Shown: positions 7,172 to 15,309, counted from the first letter of the stretch. The stretch: DNA of 35,937 nucleotides from Terriglobia bacterium (GCA_020073545.1 JAIQEZ010000041.1:1-35937), one strand, 5' to 3'. The notes: a model not told the origin generated them from the sequence alone. A program made the numbers and translations.

Positions 7172-7630
7172 CTAGGGATTGTCCCGTCCCGCGCCCGTCC
7201 ACAAGGCCTCGAACTCTCGGATGTAGGCCTCGACCGGCTGCGCTTCTTCGAGGATGACAAGATTCTCGTAGTTTTCGTCCTCAGATTCCAGCGTCCAGTT
7301 GTAGCTCCCGGTGAGAACGGTCTGCTGATCCAGGATTACGAACTTGTGATGCATCTTCGAACCGGGTCCCTGCCGCCCATACGCCAGCCGAAAAGGGATA
7401 ATGGCACGGGCGAGGATCTCCTGGGTGGCGCGGCTCTCGGTGTACTTGTTCCCGTCCACCACCAAGCGAACCCGGACGCCGCGTTCCACCGCCTCTTCCA
7501 GCGCGCGCGCCAGCCGAGGATGATTGAGGCGATAAAGCGCCGCGTCAATGGAGCGGGAGGTCGCGCGAAGCAAAGACATAAGGGCCTCCGCGACCGACTC
7601 ACTTCGCGCGAATTTCACTTCCATCATCAC
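7172..7630 (-). CDS. single-HKD phospholipase D-like protein
   Basis: The 152-residue product carries one HKD motif, KMHHKFVILD (His94, Lys96, Asp101), followed by the family's TGSYNWT at 106-112 and the downstream acidic segment ENYENLVILEE. One-motif PLD proteins (Nuc endonuclease, MitoPLD, PLDc_2 proteins) act as homodimers and usually cut phosphodiesters, DNA or lipid. No signal peptide is visible, so it is probably cytoplasmic. It has two consecutive ATGs at its start, with GAAGGG upstream. The next gene downstream is the SixA-type phosphatase at a 36-bp gap. The substrate cannot be deduced from sequence. Confidence 0.88.
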   Translation of the reverse strand: MMMEVKFARSESVAEALMSLLRATSRSIDAALYRLNHPRLARALEEAVERGVRVRLVVDGNKYTESRATQEILARAIIPFRLAYGRQGPGSKMHHKFVILDQQTVLTGSYNWTLESEDENYENLVILEEAQPVEAYIREFEALWTGAGRDNP

Positions 7631-7957
7631 CCTTCGAGTTGAGAACCGCGATTCTATTTGGAAGCGGGCCAGGATTCAAGCGCCACCTTCGGAAGGGTCG
7701 ACCCAGGTCAGGGCACTGCGTTTTTCGAGAGACCGCGGAGAGGCTGTCATGGAGACGGCTCCCCTCCCCGGCTGAGGAGGGGGCCGCGGTCGTGGCCGTC
7801 GCCCACCACGGTGGGTGCCAGCCCGCGGCCGACACGGCCGTGAACGGTCATTCCCGCCCCGAAGCAATCGGGGCAGGCTCCAGCGGGAATCCAGGTTGTC
7901 AGTGGACCCCCGCCTGCGCGGGGGTGACAACGAGAGGCGCGGCGGTGAAACGGGTCT
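7631..7957. other. intergenic region dense in palindromes
   Basis: This 327-bp gap follows the GNAT gene and precedes the PLD-like gene, both on the minus strand. It contains a perfect hairpin CCCCTCC-ccggctga-GGAGGGG at 7761-7782, then GGCCG/CGGCC-type inverted repeats through about 7840, then the bipartite REP-like element at 7847-7929. I see no gene. The PLD promoter must lie near 7640-7700. Confidence 0.55.
7847..7929 (+). repeat. bipartite REP-like palindromic element (intergenic copy)
   Basis: The left palindrome opens gtcattcccgc (7847-7857) and closes gcgggaatcca (7883-7893), with a Pro-type insert 'cccgaagcaatcgggg' inside. The right one is 'gtggacccccgcctgcgcgg' onward, closing gggggtgac, at 7902-7929. 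The same two parts in the same order occur on the other strand at 34267-34334, where they lie inside a coding sequence. Confidence 0.75.
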
Positions 7958-8779
7958 TCAGCCGCGCGGGCTGCGGCGCAGCAGATAGAAGCAGCGGTCT
8001 TCGCTGGCCGGCTGCGGCGGAAGGAAATCCTCCACGCGGAATCCCGCCGACAGATAGCGTTCGAAGATGCGCCGCGTTTCCAGGCGCCAACGGCGGGCCA
8101 AGGGCAGGGCTCGCGACCGCATGTCACCGGTGTGGGCGGGAATCTCCACCAGCAAGCCGGGATGGGTCAGGTCAAGCCGAATTACGCGGTTCTCCGGGAA
8201 TCCGCGGGCGGTCAACCGAGTCTCGTTCACGCGAGGAAGCGAGGCGTCCACAGGCGGAGATTCACCCTGCAGCCGCGCTCGAACCCGCGCCGTGGCAATG
8301 CGCCAGTTGACCACCAAGCGATCGCTGGGCAAGCCTTTCTCAAGCAAGCTCGGAAAGTGGCCGTAACAGTCCGGCACGTATTGATCGACGACGGCGCCCA
8401 GGCGCGAGATGTTCAACCTGGCGTTCCGGCTCTGTAACGGGTCGTACGTCCAGCAAATGGATTTGAGGCCGCGTTCGAGTGCGAGCTTGCGGTGAAAGAG
8501 CTTCATCCGGAACCCGAACCCCCGGTCTCGGAACCTGGCCTCCACGGCCATCATGTGCGACCAGTGAACCAGGCGGCCGTGGAAATGGGCGAGAAACGCG
8601 TAGATAAAACCTGCGACTCTGCCCTCGACAATCGTCCCCACGACCGCCCCACCGTATTTTTGCGTTACCGCCATGACTTCGCTGCCCACACCGAGCGTGC
8701 CCCAAACGCGCCTCTGGATGGGCTCGCATTGACGGTACTCCTCGAGATTCTTCAGCAGCCTGATCTCGGCCCGAGGCAT
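7958..8779 (-). CDS. GNAT-superfamily acetyltransferase (COG3375-like)
   Basis: The 273-residue protein has an N-terminal GNAT fold. Visible are the opening IRLLKNLEEYRQCEPIQRRV, the beta-4 segment GRLVHWSHMMAVEARFRDRG and the acetyl-CoA loop RDRGFGFRMKLF (R-x-x-G-x-G/A type) near 83-95. After it comes KSICWTYDPLQSRNARLNIS, with LNISRLGAVVDQY. This order, with the 'WTYDPL.S.NA..N...LGA' segment, is typical of the predicted acetyltransferases of COG3375. The C-terminal 110 residues carry no recognised domain. The substrate is unknown. GGAG lies just before the start codon. The gene ends in front of the palindrome-rich gap. Confidence 0.8.
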   Translation of the reverse strand: MPRAEIRLLKNLEEYRQCEPIQRRVWGTLGVGSEVMAVTQKYGGAVVGTIVEGRVAGFIYAFLAHFHGRLVHWSHMMAVEARFRDRGFGFRMKLFHRKLALERGLKSICWTYDPLQSRNARLNISRLGAVVDQYVPDCYGHFPSLLEKGLPSDRLVVNWRIATARVRARLQGESPPVDASLPRVNETRLTARGFPENRVIRLDLTHPGLLVEIPAHTGDMRSRALPLARRWRLETRRIFERYLSAGFRVEDFLPPQPASEDRCFYLLRRSPRG

Positions 8780-8811
8780 GGCTATCTCCAGGAACTCTTA
8801 AGATCGGGAGG

Positions 8812-8892
8812 TCAGATGATCCGGTGATCGGGTGAACCAAAACCAATTCGGTTTGGATTGTTCTTCGTTCACCGGATCATCGGATCATCAGA
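8812..8892. repeat. large imperfect inverted repeat between two minus-strand genes
   Basis: The arm at 8812-8837 (tcagatgatccggtgatcgg then gtgaac) and the arm at 8867-8892 are reverse complements at 23 of 26 positions, with a 29-nt loop that itself holds CCAATTCGGTTTGG. The units 'gatgatcc' and 'ggatcatc' are repeated inside each arm. The stop codon of the DUF72 gene (8869) lies inside the right arm, so the last residues GSDDPMIR of that protein are encoded by the repeat. No T-run follows on the minus strand. Confidence 0.7.
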
Positions 8893-9735
8893 TCCTCCGA
8901 TTCCATTCTCGACCGTGCCGTCGCGCGACCGTTCCCATTCCTGGTAGAAGAGTTCGATCGATCCGGGAGCGAAGCCGGCGTAGTGATTGTTGAAATATCC
9001 CAGGATGCGAATACCGCGCTTCAGAAGTTGGCGAATCGCGGGGATCCAGGTCCGCATTTCATCTTCGCGGTCGATGATGATGCGGTCCCAGTGCTGGGTT
9101 TTCGCCTCGATGCCTTTGCGGTCGCCAGGCCAGCGGATGTAGACGAAGTCGGCCGTGACCACATCCTGCCTGCTCAGCAGTTGCCGCACCGGCGTCATCC
9201 AGGGATGGTCGATCAAGGCCAGCGCTACTTTCTTCTTGTGGAGTAGGTCGAGCAGGCGCGCGTTGATCCAGTATTTGTTGCGGACTTCGACCGCGTAAGA
9301 AAATGCCTGGGGCAGCTCCTCGAGAAAGCGCCCGAGGCGGTTGAGGAAATCCTCCGGGCGCGCGAACGCCTGCTTGTTGAAGTAAGGAAACTGCAGCAGC
9401 AGCGGGCCCAGGCGGTCTTCCAGCAGCCCCATGGTGCGGAGGAAGTCCGCCAGCTCCCGGCGGCAATCCTGCAGGACCTTTTCGTGGGTAATCGCTTGCG
9501 GAAACTTGGCGGCGAAGATGAATCCTGGGGGTGTGCGGGCACGCCAGTTTCTGACCATGGACTCGGAGGGAATCCGGTAATAGGTAGAGTCCACTTCGAC
9601 GGTGTCAAAGTGTTGGGCGTACTCGCTGAGGAAATCTGCTAGCGGAGTGCCGGGCGGGTAAAAGGTTCCCACCCAATCTTCGCTCGACCAGCTCGAGGTG
9701 CCGAGGCGCAGGTTGGGGATACGGGGTTGGGTCAA
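8869..9735 (-). CDS. DUF72 (YecE-like) family protein
   Basis: I start this gene at the TTG at 9735, giving 288 residues, because the frame upstream overlaps the well-supported FmdB gene in another frame and reads as Arg/Pro-rich noise. The family features are LRLGTSSWSSEDWVGTFYPP, FDTVEVDSTYYRIPS, WRARTPPGFIFAAKFPQAIT, LGPLLLQFPYF, YAVEVRNKYW and GYFNNHYAGFAPGS. DUF72 proteins have a TIM-barrel fold with a conserved acidic/aromatic cavity; their reaction is not established. The C-terminus runs into an inverted repeat. A TTG start with only weak GAGTGG upstream is a soft call, but the region from LRLGTSS onward is certain. Confidence 0.85.
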   Translation of the reverse strand: MTQPRIPNLRLGTSSWSSEDWVGTFYPPGTPLADFLSEYAQHFDTVEVDSTYYRIPSESMVRNWRARTPPGFIFAAKFPQAITHEKVLQDCRRELADFLRTMGLLEDRLGPLLLQFPYFNKQAFARPEDFLNRLGRFLEELPQAFSYAVEVRNKYWINARLLDLLHKKKVALALIDHPWMTPVRQLLSRQDVVTADFVYIRWPGDRKGIEAKTQHWDRIIIDREDEMRTWIPAIRQLLKRGIRILGYFNNHYAGFAPGSIELFYQEWERSRDGTVENGIGGSDDPMIR

Positions 9736-9820
9736 GTTCCACTCGCAGGCAGGAACGCAACCTGCACCGTCGTCCAGGGAAGAGCCGTCGCGGCGCGGCC
9801 GGCGCCGGGGGAAGGGCGGC

Positions 9821-10042
9821 TCACTCGCCGCACATTCCGCGTCGCGCTGCGCCGCAGGCACCGCAAGGGCCGGGCTCAAGGGAGGCAGGGGAGCGCGACG
9901 ATCCGACCACGGCGAAAACCGACAACAACTTCTCCACGCGCGGGCTCTCGCATTGCTTGCAGACCACGTCGGTGGTCGAAGAGGCGACGATTTTCTCAAA
10001 TGTTGTTCCGCAGTCCCGGCACTTGTATTCAAAGAGCGGCAT
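9821..10042 (-). CDS. FmdB-type zinc-ribbon protein
   Basis: The 73-residue product starts MPLFEYKCRDCGTTFEKIV at the ATG at 10042, with a clear AGGAGG five bases upstream; the longer frame to 10144 is not needed. The two CxxC pairs (CRDC near 8-11 and CKQC near 29-32) form the regulatory-protein FmdB zinc ribbon. A third Cys-rich tail (PCGACGAARRGMCG) closes the protein, as is common in the family. The role is unknown; formamidase regulation in Methylophilus gave the family its name. It lies 85 bp upstream of the DUF72 gene on the same strand and may be co-transcribed. Confidence 0.88.
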   Translation of the reverse strand: MPLFEYKCRDCGTTFEKIVASSTTDVVCKQCESPRVEKLLSVFAVVGSSRSPASLEPGPCGACGAARRGMCGE

Positions 10043-10181
10043 CCGAACCTCCTGTTTGGAATATAGCCAAACCACGGCAGGTTTGCAAATGCTGGACCGC
10101 AAATTTCGGCGGCGCCCCGTGCGGAGCCTCCGCCGCAGGCGCATTTCTCGTGGCTCCTACGTACGCGCCAGCTAAAATGTC

Positions 10182-10210
10182 TTGACAGCTTGCTAGTAAT
10201 TGACTACATT
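10182..10210 (+). promoter_or_regulatory. sigma70-type promoter of the HU gene
   Basis: TTGACA (10182-10187), exactly 17 bases, then TACATT (10205-10210). It lies about 60 bp upstream of the HU start codon and is one of the best consensus matches in the window, consistent with high expression of a nucleoid protein. Confidence 0.75.
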
Positions 10211-10271
10211 GTCGCGCGGCAATCATGTAACGGCCCCAAGCGTAAACCAGCATTGAGGAGAGGAGCACCAA

Positions 10272-10571
10272 ATGGCGAAAGTGATGACCAAATCTCAAGT
10301 GGTATCACACCTGGCGGAGAAGGCGGGTATCCAGAAGAAAGCGGCGGCGGCGGTTCTGGAGGAACTCGTCGGGCTAGCAACTAAGGAAGCCAAGGGAGGG
10401 GGTCAATTCGTAATCCCCGGGTTGGGTAAAGCCGTCAAGGCGAACCGGAAAGCCCGGATGGGCCGAAACCCCCAAACCGGCGAGCCGATCAAGATTCCGG
10501 CCAAGACCGTCGTGAAGTTCCGTCTGGCCAAGGCGTTCAAAGACGCCGTTGTGCCTCCCAAGAAGAAATAG
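10272..10571 (+). CDS. HU-family DNA-binding protein
   Basis: The 99-residue basic protein matches the bacterial HU/IHF fold. Helical N-terminus: MTKSQVVSHLAEKAGIQKKA. Saddle: FVIPGLGKAVKANRKARMGRNP, with the DNA-minor-groove arm GRNPQTGEPIKIPAKTVVKF. C-terminal helix: RLAKAFKDAV, ending in PPKKK. The Pro of the arm tip (family RNPxTG) is present. AGGAG-like sequence ('gaggagaggag') precedes the ATG, and a consensus promoter sits at 10182. It bends and compacts DNA in the nucleoid. It is slightly longer than the usual 90 residues because of an added MAKV start and a Lys tail. Whether it is HU or a specialised paralog cannot be told. Confidence 0.95.
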   Translation: MAKVMTKSQVVSHLAEKAGIQKKAAAAVLEELVGLATKEAKGGGQFVIPGLGKAVKANRKARMGRNPQTGEPIKIPAKTVVKFRLAKAFKDAVVPPKKK

Positions 10572-10578
10572 CCTTTCG

Positions 10579-10606
10579 GCCGCGGGTCGCAGACGCGATC
10601 CGCGGC
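10579..10606 (+). terminator. GC-rich hairpin after the HU gene
   Basis: GCCGCGGGTCGC (10579-10590), a 4-nt loop AGAC, and GCGATCCGCGGC (10595-10606): a 12-bp stem with one G-T pair, starting 8 bp after the HU stop. No T-tract follows, so the strand of action and the mechanism are uncertain. Confidence 0.55.
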
Positions 10607-10820
10607 GCCCACCTGCGGCGACGGGCACCCGAGGAGTCCTGCGGCACGGGAAGAACTTCTAAGTCTCAGGACGCGACAGAAAAGGGGTTCCTGCGCGAGG
10701 GCGTTAAACGCGTCCGAGGGAACCTGCGCCTTGTCGTTGCAGGCAGTTCCTGTTCCTCGGAACTCCGCAACTCAGCCAACCGCTCGTGCGGGTGGGTCTT
10801 ACCCAGGCGGGGAAGAAAGC

Positions 10821-11279
10821 TCAGCGCGTATAGCGCGCGGGCTGGGGGCCTTCCTCGAGCGCCTGCCGGTCCCAGATCATGCCCTCCCGCGTGTAGTGGG
10901 CAATCTCGAAGTCCTGCGTCAGCTCCAGCGCGTCCACCGGACAGGCGTCCTCGCACAGCCCGCAGAACATGCAGCGCGAAAGATCGTACGTGAACGTGGT
11001 CAGCCGCTTTTTGCGATCCTCCGTGCGCGCCCACCCCACCACAATCAGGTTCTCTGGACAGGCCAGCGCGCACAGGTTACAGGCGATGCACAGCGTCTCG
11101 CCCGTCTCGGGATGATTGTTCAGGCGCGGCGCGCCGCGATAACGCTCCGCGACGGGAGGCCGCTCGAGTGGATATTGCTCGGTGTAAACAGCCCCCGGGC
11201 GCTGGTAGGAAAACGTCAGCCGCAGACCGTTGATCAGGTCAATGAGAAAAATCCGCCGCAGAAAATCCTTCCAGTTCAT
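10821..11279 (-). CDS. nuoI: NADH-quinone oxidoreductase subunit I (2x[4Fe-4S])
   Basis: The 152-residue protein from the ATG at 11279 begins MNWKDFLRRIFLIDLINGLR, the NuoI amphipathic start, then GETLCIACNLCALACP and RCMFCGLCEDACP. These are two complete CxxCxxCxxxCP clusters binding the N6a and N6b [4Fe-4S] centres of complex I, on the cytoplasmic arm next to NuoB/NuoD. The closing EIAHYTREGMIWDRQALEEG is also typical. The in-frame extension upstream to 11555 overlaps the promoter and start of the divergent peptidase gene and is not real. It stands alone: neither flanking gene is a complex I subunit, which is unusual for nuoI. Confidence 0.93.
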   Translation of the reverse strand: MNWKDFLRRIFLIDLINGLRLTFSYQRPGAVYTEQYPLERPPVAERYRGAPRLNNHPETGETLCIACNLCALACPENLIVVGWARTEDRKKRLTTFTYDLSRCMFCGLCEDACPVDALELTQDFEIAHYTREGMIWDRQALEEGPQPARYTR

Positions 11280-11428
11280 AATGGCAACCCCATAGGGCCG
11301 CGGGCCTGCGGCGCATGTGGGCCGAGCCGCGGTCGATGAGCGCAATCCTGCCAGACTCCGCTCCACTTGAGGGTACATTCCGGTTCCGAGCAGGCCAAAG
11401 ACATAAGTCGACCCGCCCGCACCGCGCA

Positions 11429-11457
11429 TTGACAGCCCTGGCCCTTTGCGATAATTT
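11429..11457 (+). promoter_or_regulatory. promoter upstream of the S9 peptidase gene
   Basis: TTGACA (11429-11434) is followed after 17 bases by TAATTT (11452-11457). An overlapping GATAAT at 11450-11455 preceded by TGC looks like an extended -10. Transcription would start about 55 bp before the ATG at 11519. Confidence 0.55.
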
Positions 11458-11518
11458 CGGCGCTCAGCACCCTTCGGAGAGCCGACGGGCTGGCAGCATA
11501 CCTCTTGTGGGAGGCCGT

Positions 11519-13564
11519 ATGAATCTCGGCTTGAAAAAAGTCCTGGGTCTTGCATCCGGTTTTTGCTTGATGATCGGGAGTCTGGCGCTCGGCCAGGAAA
11601 AGCGCGCGCTGAGGCCGGAGGATCTGGCGGATATTCGATCGCTCAGCAACATTCAGATTTCTGCCGACGGCAGGCGCGTGGCCTTCGTGGTGACCGAGCC
11701 CGCAGATCCCGCCAAGCCGCAGAAACCGCGCGACACGAACATCTGGGTCGTGCCCGCCGATGGCAGCGAGTCCGCCCGGTTGTTCGCTGCAAGCCCCAAG
11801 AGTGATACGCACCCGCGTTGGTCTCCGGACGGCCGCTACCTGGCGCTTCTCTCGGACCGTGGCGAGCCCGCGGGCGATGAGAAAGAGACGAAAAACCAGG
11901 TTTACCTGATGCGCACCGACGGTGGCGAAGCGGAGCAGCTCACCAACCTCAAGGGCAGCGTCGAAGACCTCCGATGGTCCCGCGATGGGAAGATGATTGC
12001 CTTCACGGCTCGCGATCCGGAGACAGACGCCGAGCAGAAAAAGCACAAGGAAGGCTACGACGAGAATTTCGTCGATCACCTTTACAAGTTCGCGCGGCTC
12101 TGGGTGCTGACCCTCGCCGAGCGCAAGGCGGAGCAAGTGATCAAGCAGGACCTCCACGTCAGCGGCTTCGATTGGTTTCCCGACGGCGCCGAGCTCGCCG
12201 TGCGCGTTTCTTCTACGCCCCGCAACGACGATGTTTACTGGCATGCGCGGGTCGTGGTCGTGCGCCGGCTTACAGGTGAAATCGTGCGCACCCTCAGCGA
12301 GAACGTTGCAGGGGACGCGAGGTGGTCACCCGACGGGCAAACGATCGCCTTCGAAGAGTATTCGCCCAACCGCATTGCCTCCTGGCTGGTGGTGGCCCCG
12401 GCGGCAGGCGGGCCGGCGCGACCGCTGCTCAAGGACTACGCAGGGACCGTGCGCGACTTCGAATGGGAAGCGGATTCGAAGCATCTGGTGGCGGAAGTCA
12501 ATGAGCGGACTCGCGACAAGTTCCTGCGCGTGGATTCCGGGGATGGATCCGCTACCGAAATCCCTGCCGAGACGGCCCTGGCGGGTGCGGATTTCGCAAT
12601 TAGCCAGGATGGGCGGGTGCTCGCCTATGCCCGCGGCAACGAGGACCATCCTCCCGATGTGTTCTCGTGGTTCAGACAGGAAAGCCCTCAAAGCACACCA
12701 ACGGGCGAGCCTATGGGTCCGCGCCTCCCACGGCGACTTACTGATCTCAACCCCCAGTCCAAAACCTGGCGGCTGGGCGCGGTGAAGGAGATCAGTTGGA
12801 AAAGCAAGCGGGACGGCACGGCCCTCTATGGCGTGCTGGTGACGCCGCCGGATTTCAAGCCCGCCCAGACGTACCCGACGATCGTGGAAGTCCACGGTGG
12901 CCCTGAGTGGGCGTGGTGGAGCGGCTGGCTGGGTTCCTGGCACGAGTGGGCGCAGTTGCTCGCCTCGAACGGCTACGTTGTATTCCTGCCTAATCCACGT
13001 GGCTCGACGGGGCAGGGCTGGAAGTTTGCAGAAGCCAATCGCGACGATTGGGGCGGCGGGGACTTCCGCGACATTATGGATGGGGTTGATGATTTGATCG
13101 GCCAAAAGATCGCCGACCCGAACCGCCTGGGCATCGGCGGGTGGAGTTACGGAGGATTCATGACCTCCTGGGCCGTCACCCAGACCAACCGCTTCCAGGC
13201 GGCGGTGGTGGGCGCGGCCGTGACGAATCTCTTTAGCTTTGACGGCACGACCGACATCACGCCCACTTTTCTACGCAATTACTTCCTGGACCTTCCCTTC
13301 GCCCGACGCGCCGACTATGACAATCACTCGGCCATGACCTTTCTGAAGAACTGCAAAACCCCTTCGCTGATTCTGCACGGCGAGTCGGATGAACGTGTCC
13401 CCACCAGCCAGGGATGGGAGTTTTATAACGGCCTGCGCATGCTGGGCGTGCCTGCCGAAATGGTGACCTATCCGCGTGAGCACCACGGCTTCCGCGAGCG
13501 CGCGCACCAGGTCGAGCTACTCACGCGCCTGCTGGCCTGGTACGACAAATATCTCAAGCAGTGA
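11519..13564 (+). CDS. secreted S9-family prolyl oligopeptidase (acylaminoacyl/dipeptidyl-peptidase type)
   Basis: The ATG at 11519 has GGGAGG upstream and begins a 681-residue protein with a signal peptide (MNLGLKKVLGLASGFCLMIG...ALG, about 1-24). Residues 30-430 form a beta-propeller with repeated WSPDG / FSADG-like blades (ISADGRRVAFV, HPRWSPDGRYLAL, LRWSRDGKMIAF, ARWSPDGQTIAF). The C-terminal alpha/beta-hydrolase domain starts near 430. The catalytic triad is visible: Ser543 in GGWSYGGFMTSW, Asp624 in GESDERVP and His656 in REHHGF. It would cleave short peptides from the N-terminus in the periplasm. Which specificity (DPP IV-like or acylaminoacyl peptidase) cannot be set from this. It diverges from nuoI and is likely a single-gene transcript. 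Confidence 0.93.
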   Translation: MNLGLKKVLGLASGFCLMIGSLALGQEKRALRPEDLADIRSLSNIQISADGRRVAFVVTEPADPAKPQKPRDTNIWVVPADGSESARLFAASPKSDTHPRWSPDGRYLALLSDRGEPAGDEKETKNQVYLMRTDGGEAEQLTNLKGSVEDLRWSRDGKMIAFTARDPETDAEQKKHKEGYDENFVDHLYKFARLWVLTLAERKAEQVIKQDLHVSGFDWFPDGAELAVRVSSTPRNDDVYWHARVVVVRRLTGEIVRTLSENVAGDARWSPDGQTIAFEEYSPNRIASWLVVAPAAGGPARPLLKDYAGTVRDFEWEADSKHLVAEVNERTRDKFLRVDSGDGSATEIPAETALAGADFAISQDGRVLAYARGNEDHPPDVFSWFRQESPQSTPTGEPMGPRLPRRLTDLNPQSKTWRLGAVKEISWKSKRDGTALYGVLVTPPDFKPAQTYPTIVEVHGGPEWAWWSGWLGSWHEWAQLLASNGYVVFLPNPRGSTGQGWKFAEANRDDWGGGDFRDIMDGVDDLIGQKIADPNRLGIGGWSYGGFMTSWAVTQTNRFQAAVVGAAVTNLFSFDGTTDITPTFLRNYFLDLPFARRADYDNHSAMTFLKNCKTPSLILHGESDERVPTSQGWEFYNGLRMLGVPAEMVTYPREHHGFRERAHQVELLTRLLAWYDKYLKQ

Positions 13565-13644
13565 AACGCCCCGGGACGCCGACTCTCATGACCACGGCGG
13601 AAGTGGGGAGGTGTGACCCATAGTCTTGTCGGCAAGGGCCTTGC

Positions 13645-13673
13645 TTGACATCCTGAGACCCTTCGGCTAGTTT
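13645..13673 (+). promoter_or_regulatory. sigma70-type promoter before the flippase-like gene
   Basis: TTGACA (13645-13650), 17 bases, TAGTTT (13668-13673), about 30 bp upstream of the ATG at 13704. Confidence 0.65.
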
Positions 13674-13703
13674 GGGTCAGAAGAACCTCGACGAGTCCCG
13701 TCT

Positions 13704-14777
13704 ATGAAAAAAGCTTGGCGACGATGGGTGTGGCTAGCTGTGGGGGCCATCGTCATCGCGCTGATCTTTTACAACCTGCGCCAGAACCCGGAGTGGCGCA
13801 ATTTCCGTTGGGGCCGCCTGTGGGCTTCGATCGCGGGGGCACGGCCGGGCCTGCTGCTGATTTCCCTCTTGGCGGTATATGCCACCTACTTCGTTCGGGC
13901 CATTCGCTGGCAGTTTTTCCTGAATCCCATCAAGCACGCTTCCCTGTGGGTTTTGTTCGCAGGCCAGATTCTGGGTTTCAGTTCTATTTATCTGGTCGGC
14001 CGCCCGGGCGAGCTGGTGCGTCCGGCGTACATCGCCAAGAAAGAAAACGTACCCATGAGCGCCATGCTTGCGGTGTGGCTGCTCGAGCGCGCGTTCGACA
14101 CCGTCGCCATGGTGGCGCTCTTCGCCGCGGCACTCTACTTCGAGCCCGTCGGCCCGGCCACCGCCAGGGGAGTCTCGATATTGGGGGTGATGCGTAAGGG
14201 CGGCAACTTGCTGTTCGGCTTCACGGGCCTGCTGGTAGTAGGCTTGGTGCTTTTCCGTCTGAAGGCTGGGAGCATGACCGCCGGGACGCTCAAGCTGTTT
14301 TGGTTTCTCCCGGATCGCGCCCTGCAGTCCTTCGGCCGTTTCTTGCGGTCCTTCGGAGAAGGCCTGAGCGTGATTCGCGACTGGCGGGGACTGACCGGCA
14401 GCGTGGTCACCACTCTGGTTTTGTGGGCGCTGAACACCACCATCTTCTGGCTGGTGTTCAAGAGTGTGCGGCACGGACTCGGGCGCGTGTCGTGGCTCGG
14501 CGCGGGCCTGACGCTCTTCTGCGCGGCCCTGGGTTTGGTGATTCAGTTTCCGGGGATTGGCGGAGGCTACCAAGTGGGCGTGATTCTGGCCTTGGTCGAA
14601 ATCTTCAACGTTCGGGCCGAGCCTGCGACCGGCGCCGGCATATTGATCTGGATCATGATGTCGGTCCCCTGCCTGGCGCTTGGACTGGTCCTGCTCGTCC
14701 ACGAAGGCTTGTCCTTCCGCAAGCTGGAGGCGATTGCAAAAGCCGAAGAGCAGGCCGCGACGGTGGAAAAAGTCTGA
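13704..14777 (+). CDS. lysylphosphatidylglycerol synthase TM-region / flippase-like membrane protein
   Basis: The 357-residue protein has about eight hydrophobic helices (first at 10-25). It bears the signatures of the LPG-synthase transmembrane/UPF0104 family: RAIRWQFFLNPIKHASLW, LGFSSIYLVGRPGELVRPAYIAKKE, MLAVWLLERAFDTVAM and the late FPGIGGGYQVGVI. No cytosolic aminoacyl-transferase (MprF) domain is attached, so it corresponds to the stand-alone flippase-like part. Proteins of this type move or handle lipid-linked intermediates at the inner membrane; the substrate is unknown here. The only same-strand neighbour nearby is nrdR, 70 bp downstream. Confidence 0.88.
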   Translation: MKKAWRRWVWLAVGAIVIALIFYNLRQNPEWRNFRWGRLWASIAGARPGLLLISLLAVYATYFVRAIRWQFFLNPIKHASLWVLFAGQILGFSSIYLVGRPGELVRPAYIAKKENVPMSAMLAVWLLERAFDTVAMVALFAAALYFEPVGPATARGVSILGVMRKGGNLLFGFTGLLVVGLVLFRLKAGSMTAGTLKLFWFLPDRALQSFGRFLRSFGEGLSVIRDWRGLTGSVVTTLVLWALNTTIFWLVFKSVRHGLGRVSWLGAGLTLFCAALGLVIQFPGIGGGYQVGVILALVEIFNVRAEPATGAGILIWIMMSVPCLALGLVLLVHEGLSFRKLEAIAKAEEQAATVEKV

Positions 14778-14847
14778 CCATCACAGGGCCGCCTTGGTCC
14801 GCGTGGTGAGCGCGAAGCTTTCAAACTTCCCGAGGTGAACGACCACG

Positions 14848-15309
14848 ATGAGATGTCCATTCTGCGGGCATGTGGAAGACAAGGTGGTGGACTCGCGCGA
14901 GGCGAAGGTAGGTGACACGATTCGCCGTCGCCGCCAATGTGGAAAATGCCGCCGGCGCTTCACAACCTACGAGCGCATCGACGAGATCCCTTACATGATC
15001 GTTAAGAAAGATGGCCGGCGGGAGAAATTCGACCGGCAGAAAGTGCTGGCGGGTTTGCTGAAGGCTTGCGAGAAGCGCCCCGTGCCCATGGGCAAGCTCG
15101 AGCAGATCGTCAACGAGGTTGAAGCGCATGTGGCCGAGTCGCCGGATCGGGAACGCCCAGCGTCGGAACTCGGCGAGCTGGTGATGAACGAGTTGAAGAA
15201 ACTTGATAAAGTCGCCTACGTGCGCTTCGCGTCCGTGTACCTGGACTTCAAGGACGTCCGGGAATTCATGGACGAACTGAAGGACCTGCTCAAGGCAAAA
15301 GGGAAGTGA
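14848..15309 (+). CDS. nrdR: transcriptional repressor NrdR
   Basis: The 153-residue protein has the N-terminal zinc ribbon (Cys3, Cys6, Cys31, Cys34) with VVDSREAKVGDTIRRRRQC and RFTTYERID, then an ATP-cone domain beginning PYMIVKKDGRREKFDRQKV. These are hallmark NrdR elements. NrdR binds ATP/dATP and represses ribonucleotide reductase genes by binding NrdR boxes. The C-terminal 25 residues (FKDVREFMDELKDLLKAK) are usual. GAGGTGA lies nine bases before the ATG. No ribonucleotide reductase gene is in the window, so the regulated targets are elsewhere. Confidence 0.97.
   Translation: MRCPFCGHVEDKVVDSREAKVGDTIRRRRQCGKCRRRFTTYERIDEIPYMIVKKDGRREKFDRQKVLAGLLKACEKRPVPMGKLEQIVNEVEAHVAESPDRERPASELGELVMNELKKLDKVAYVRFASVYLDFKDVREFMDELKDLLKAKGK

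Noticed and set aside
9736-10032. N-terminal extension of the DUF72 protein by 99 residues
   Set aside because: It overlaps the FmdB gene, which has its own AGGAGG and Cys motifs in another frame; the extension is Arg/Pro/Ser-rich noise.
11280-11555. N-terminal extension of NuoI
   Set aside because: It would cross the promoter and start of the divergent peptidase gene, and NuoI proteins start at the MNWKDF-like segment.
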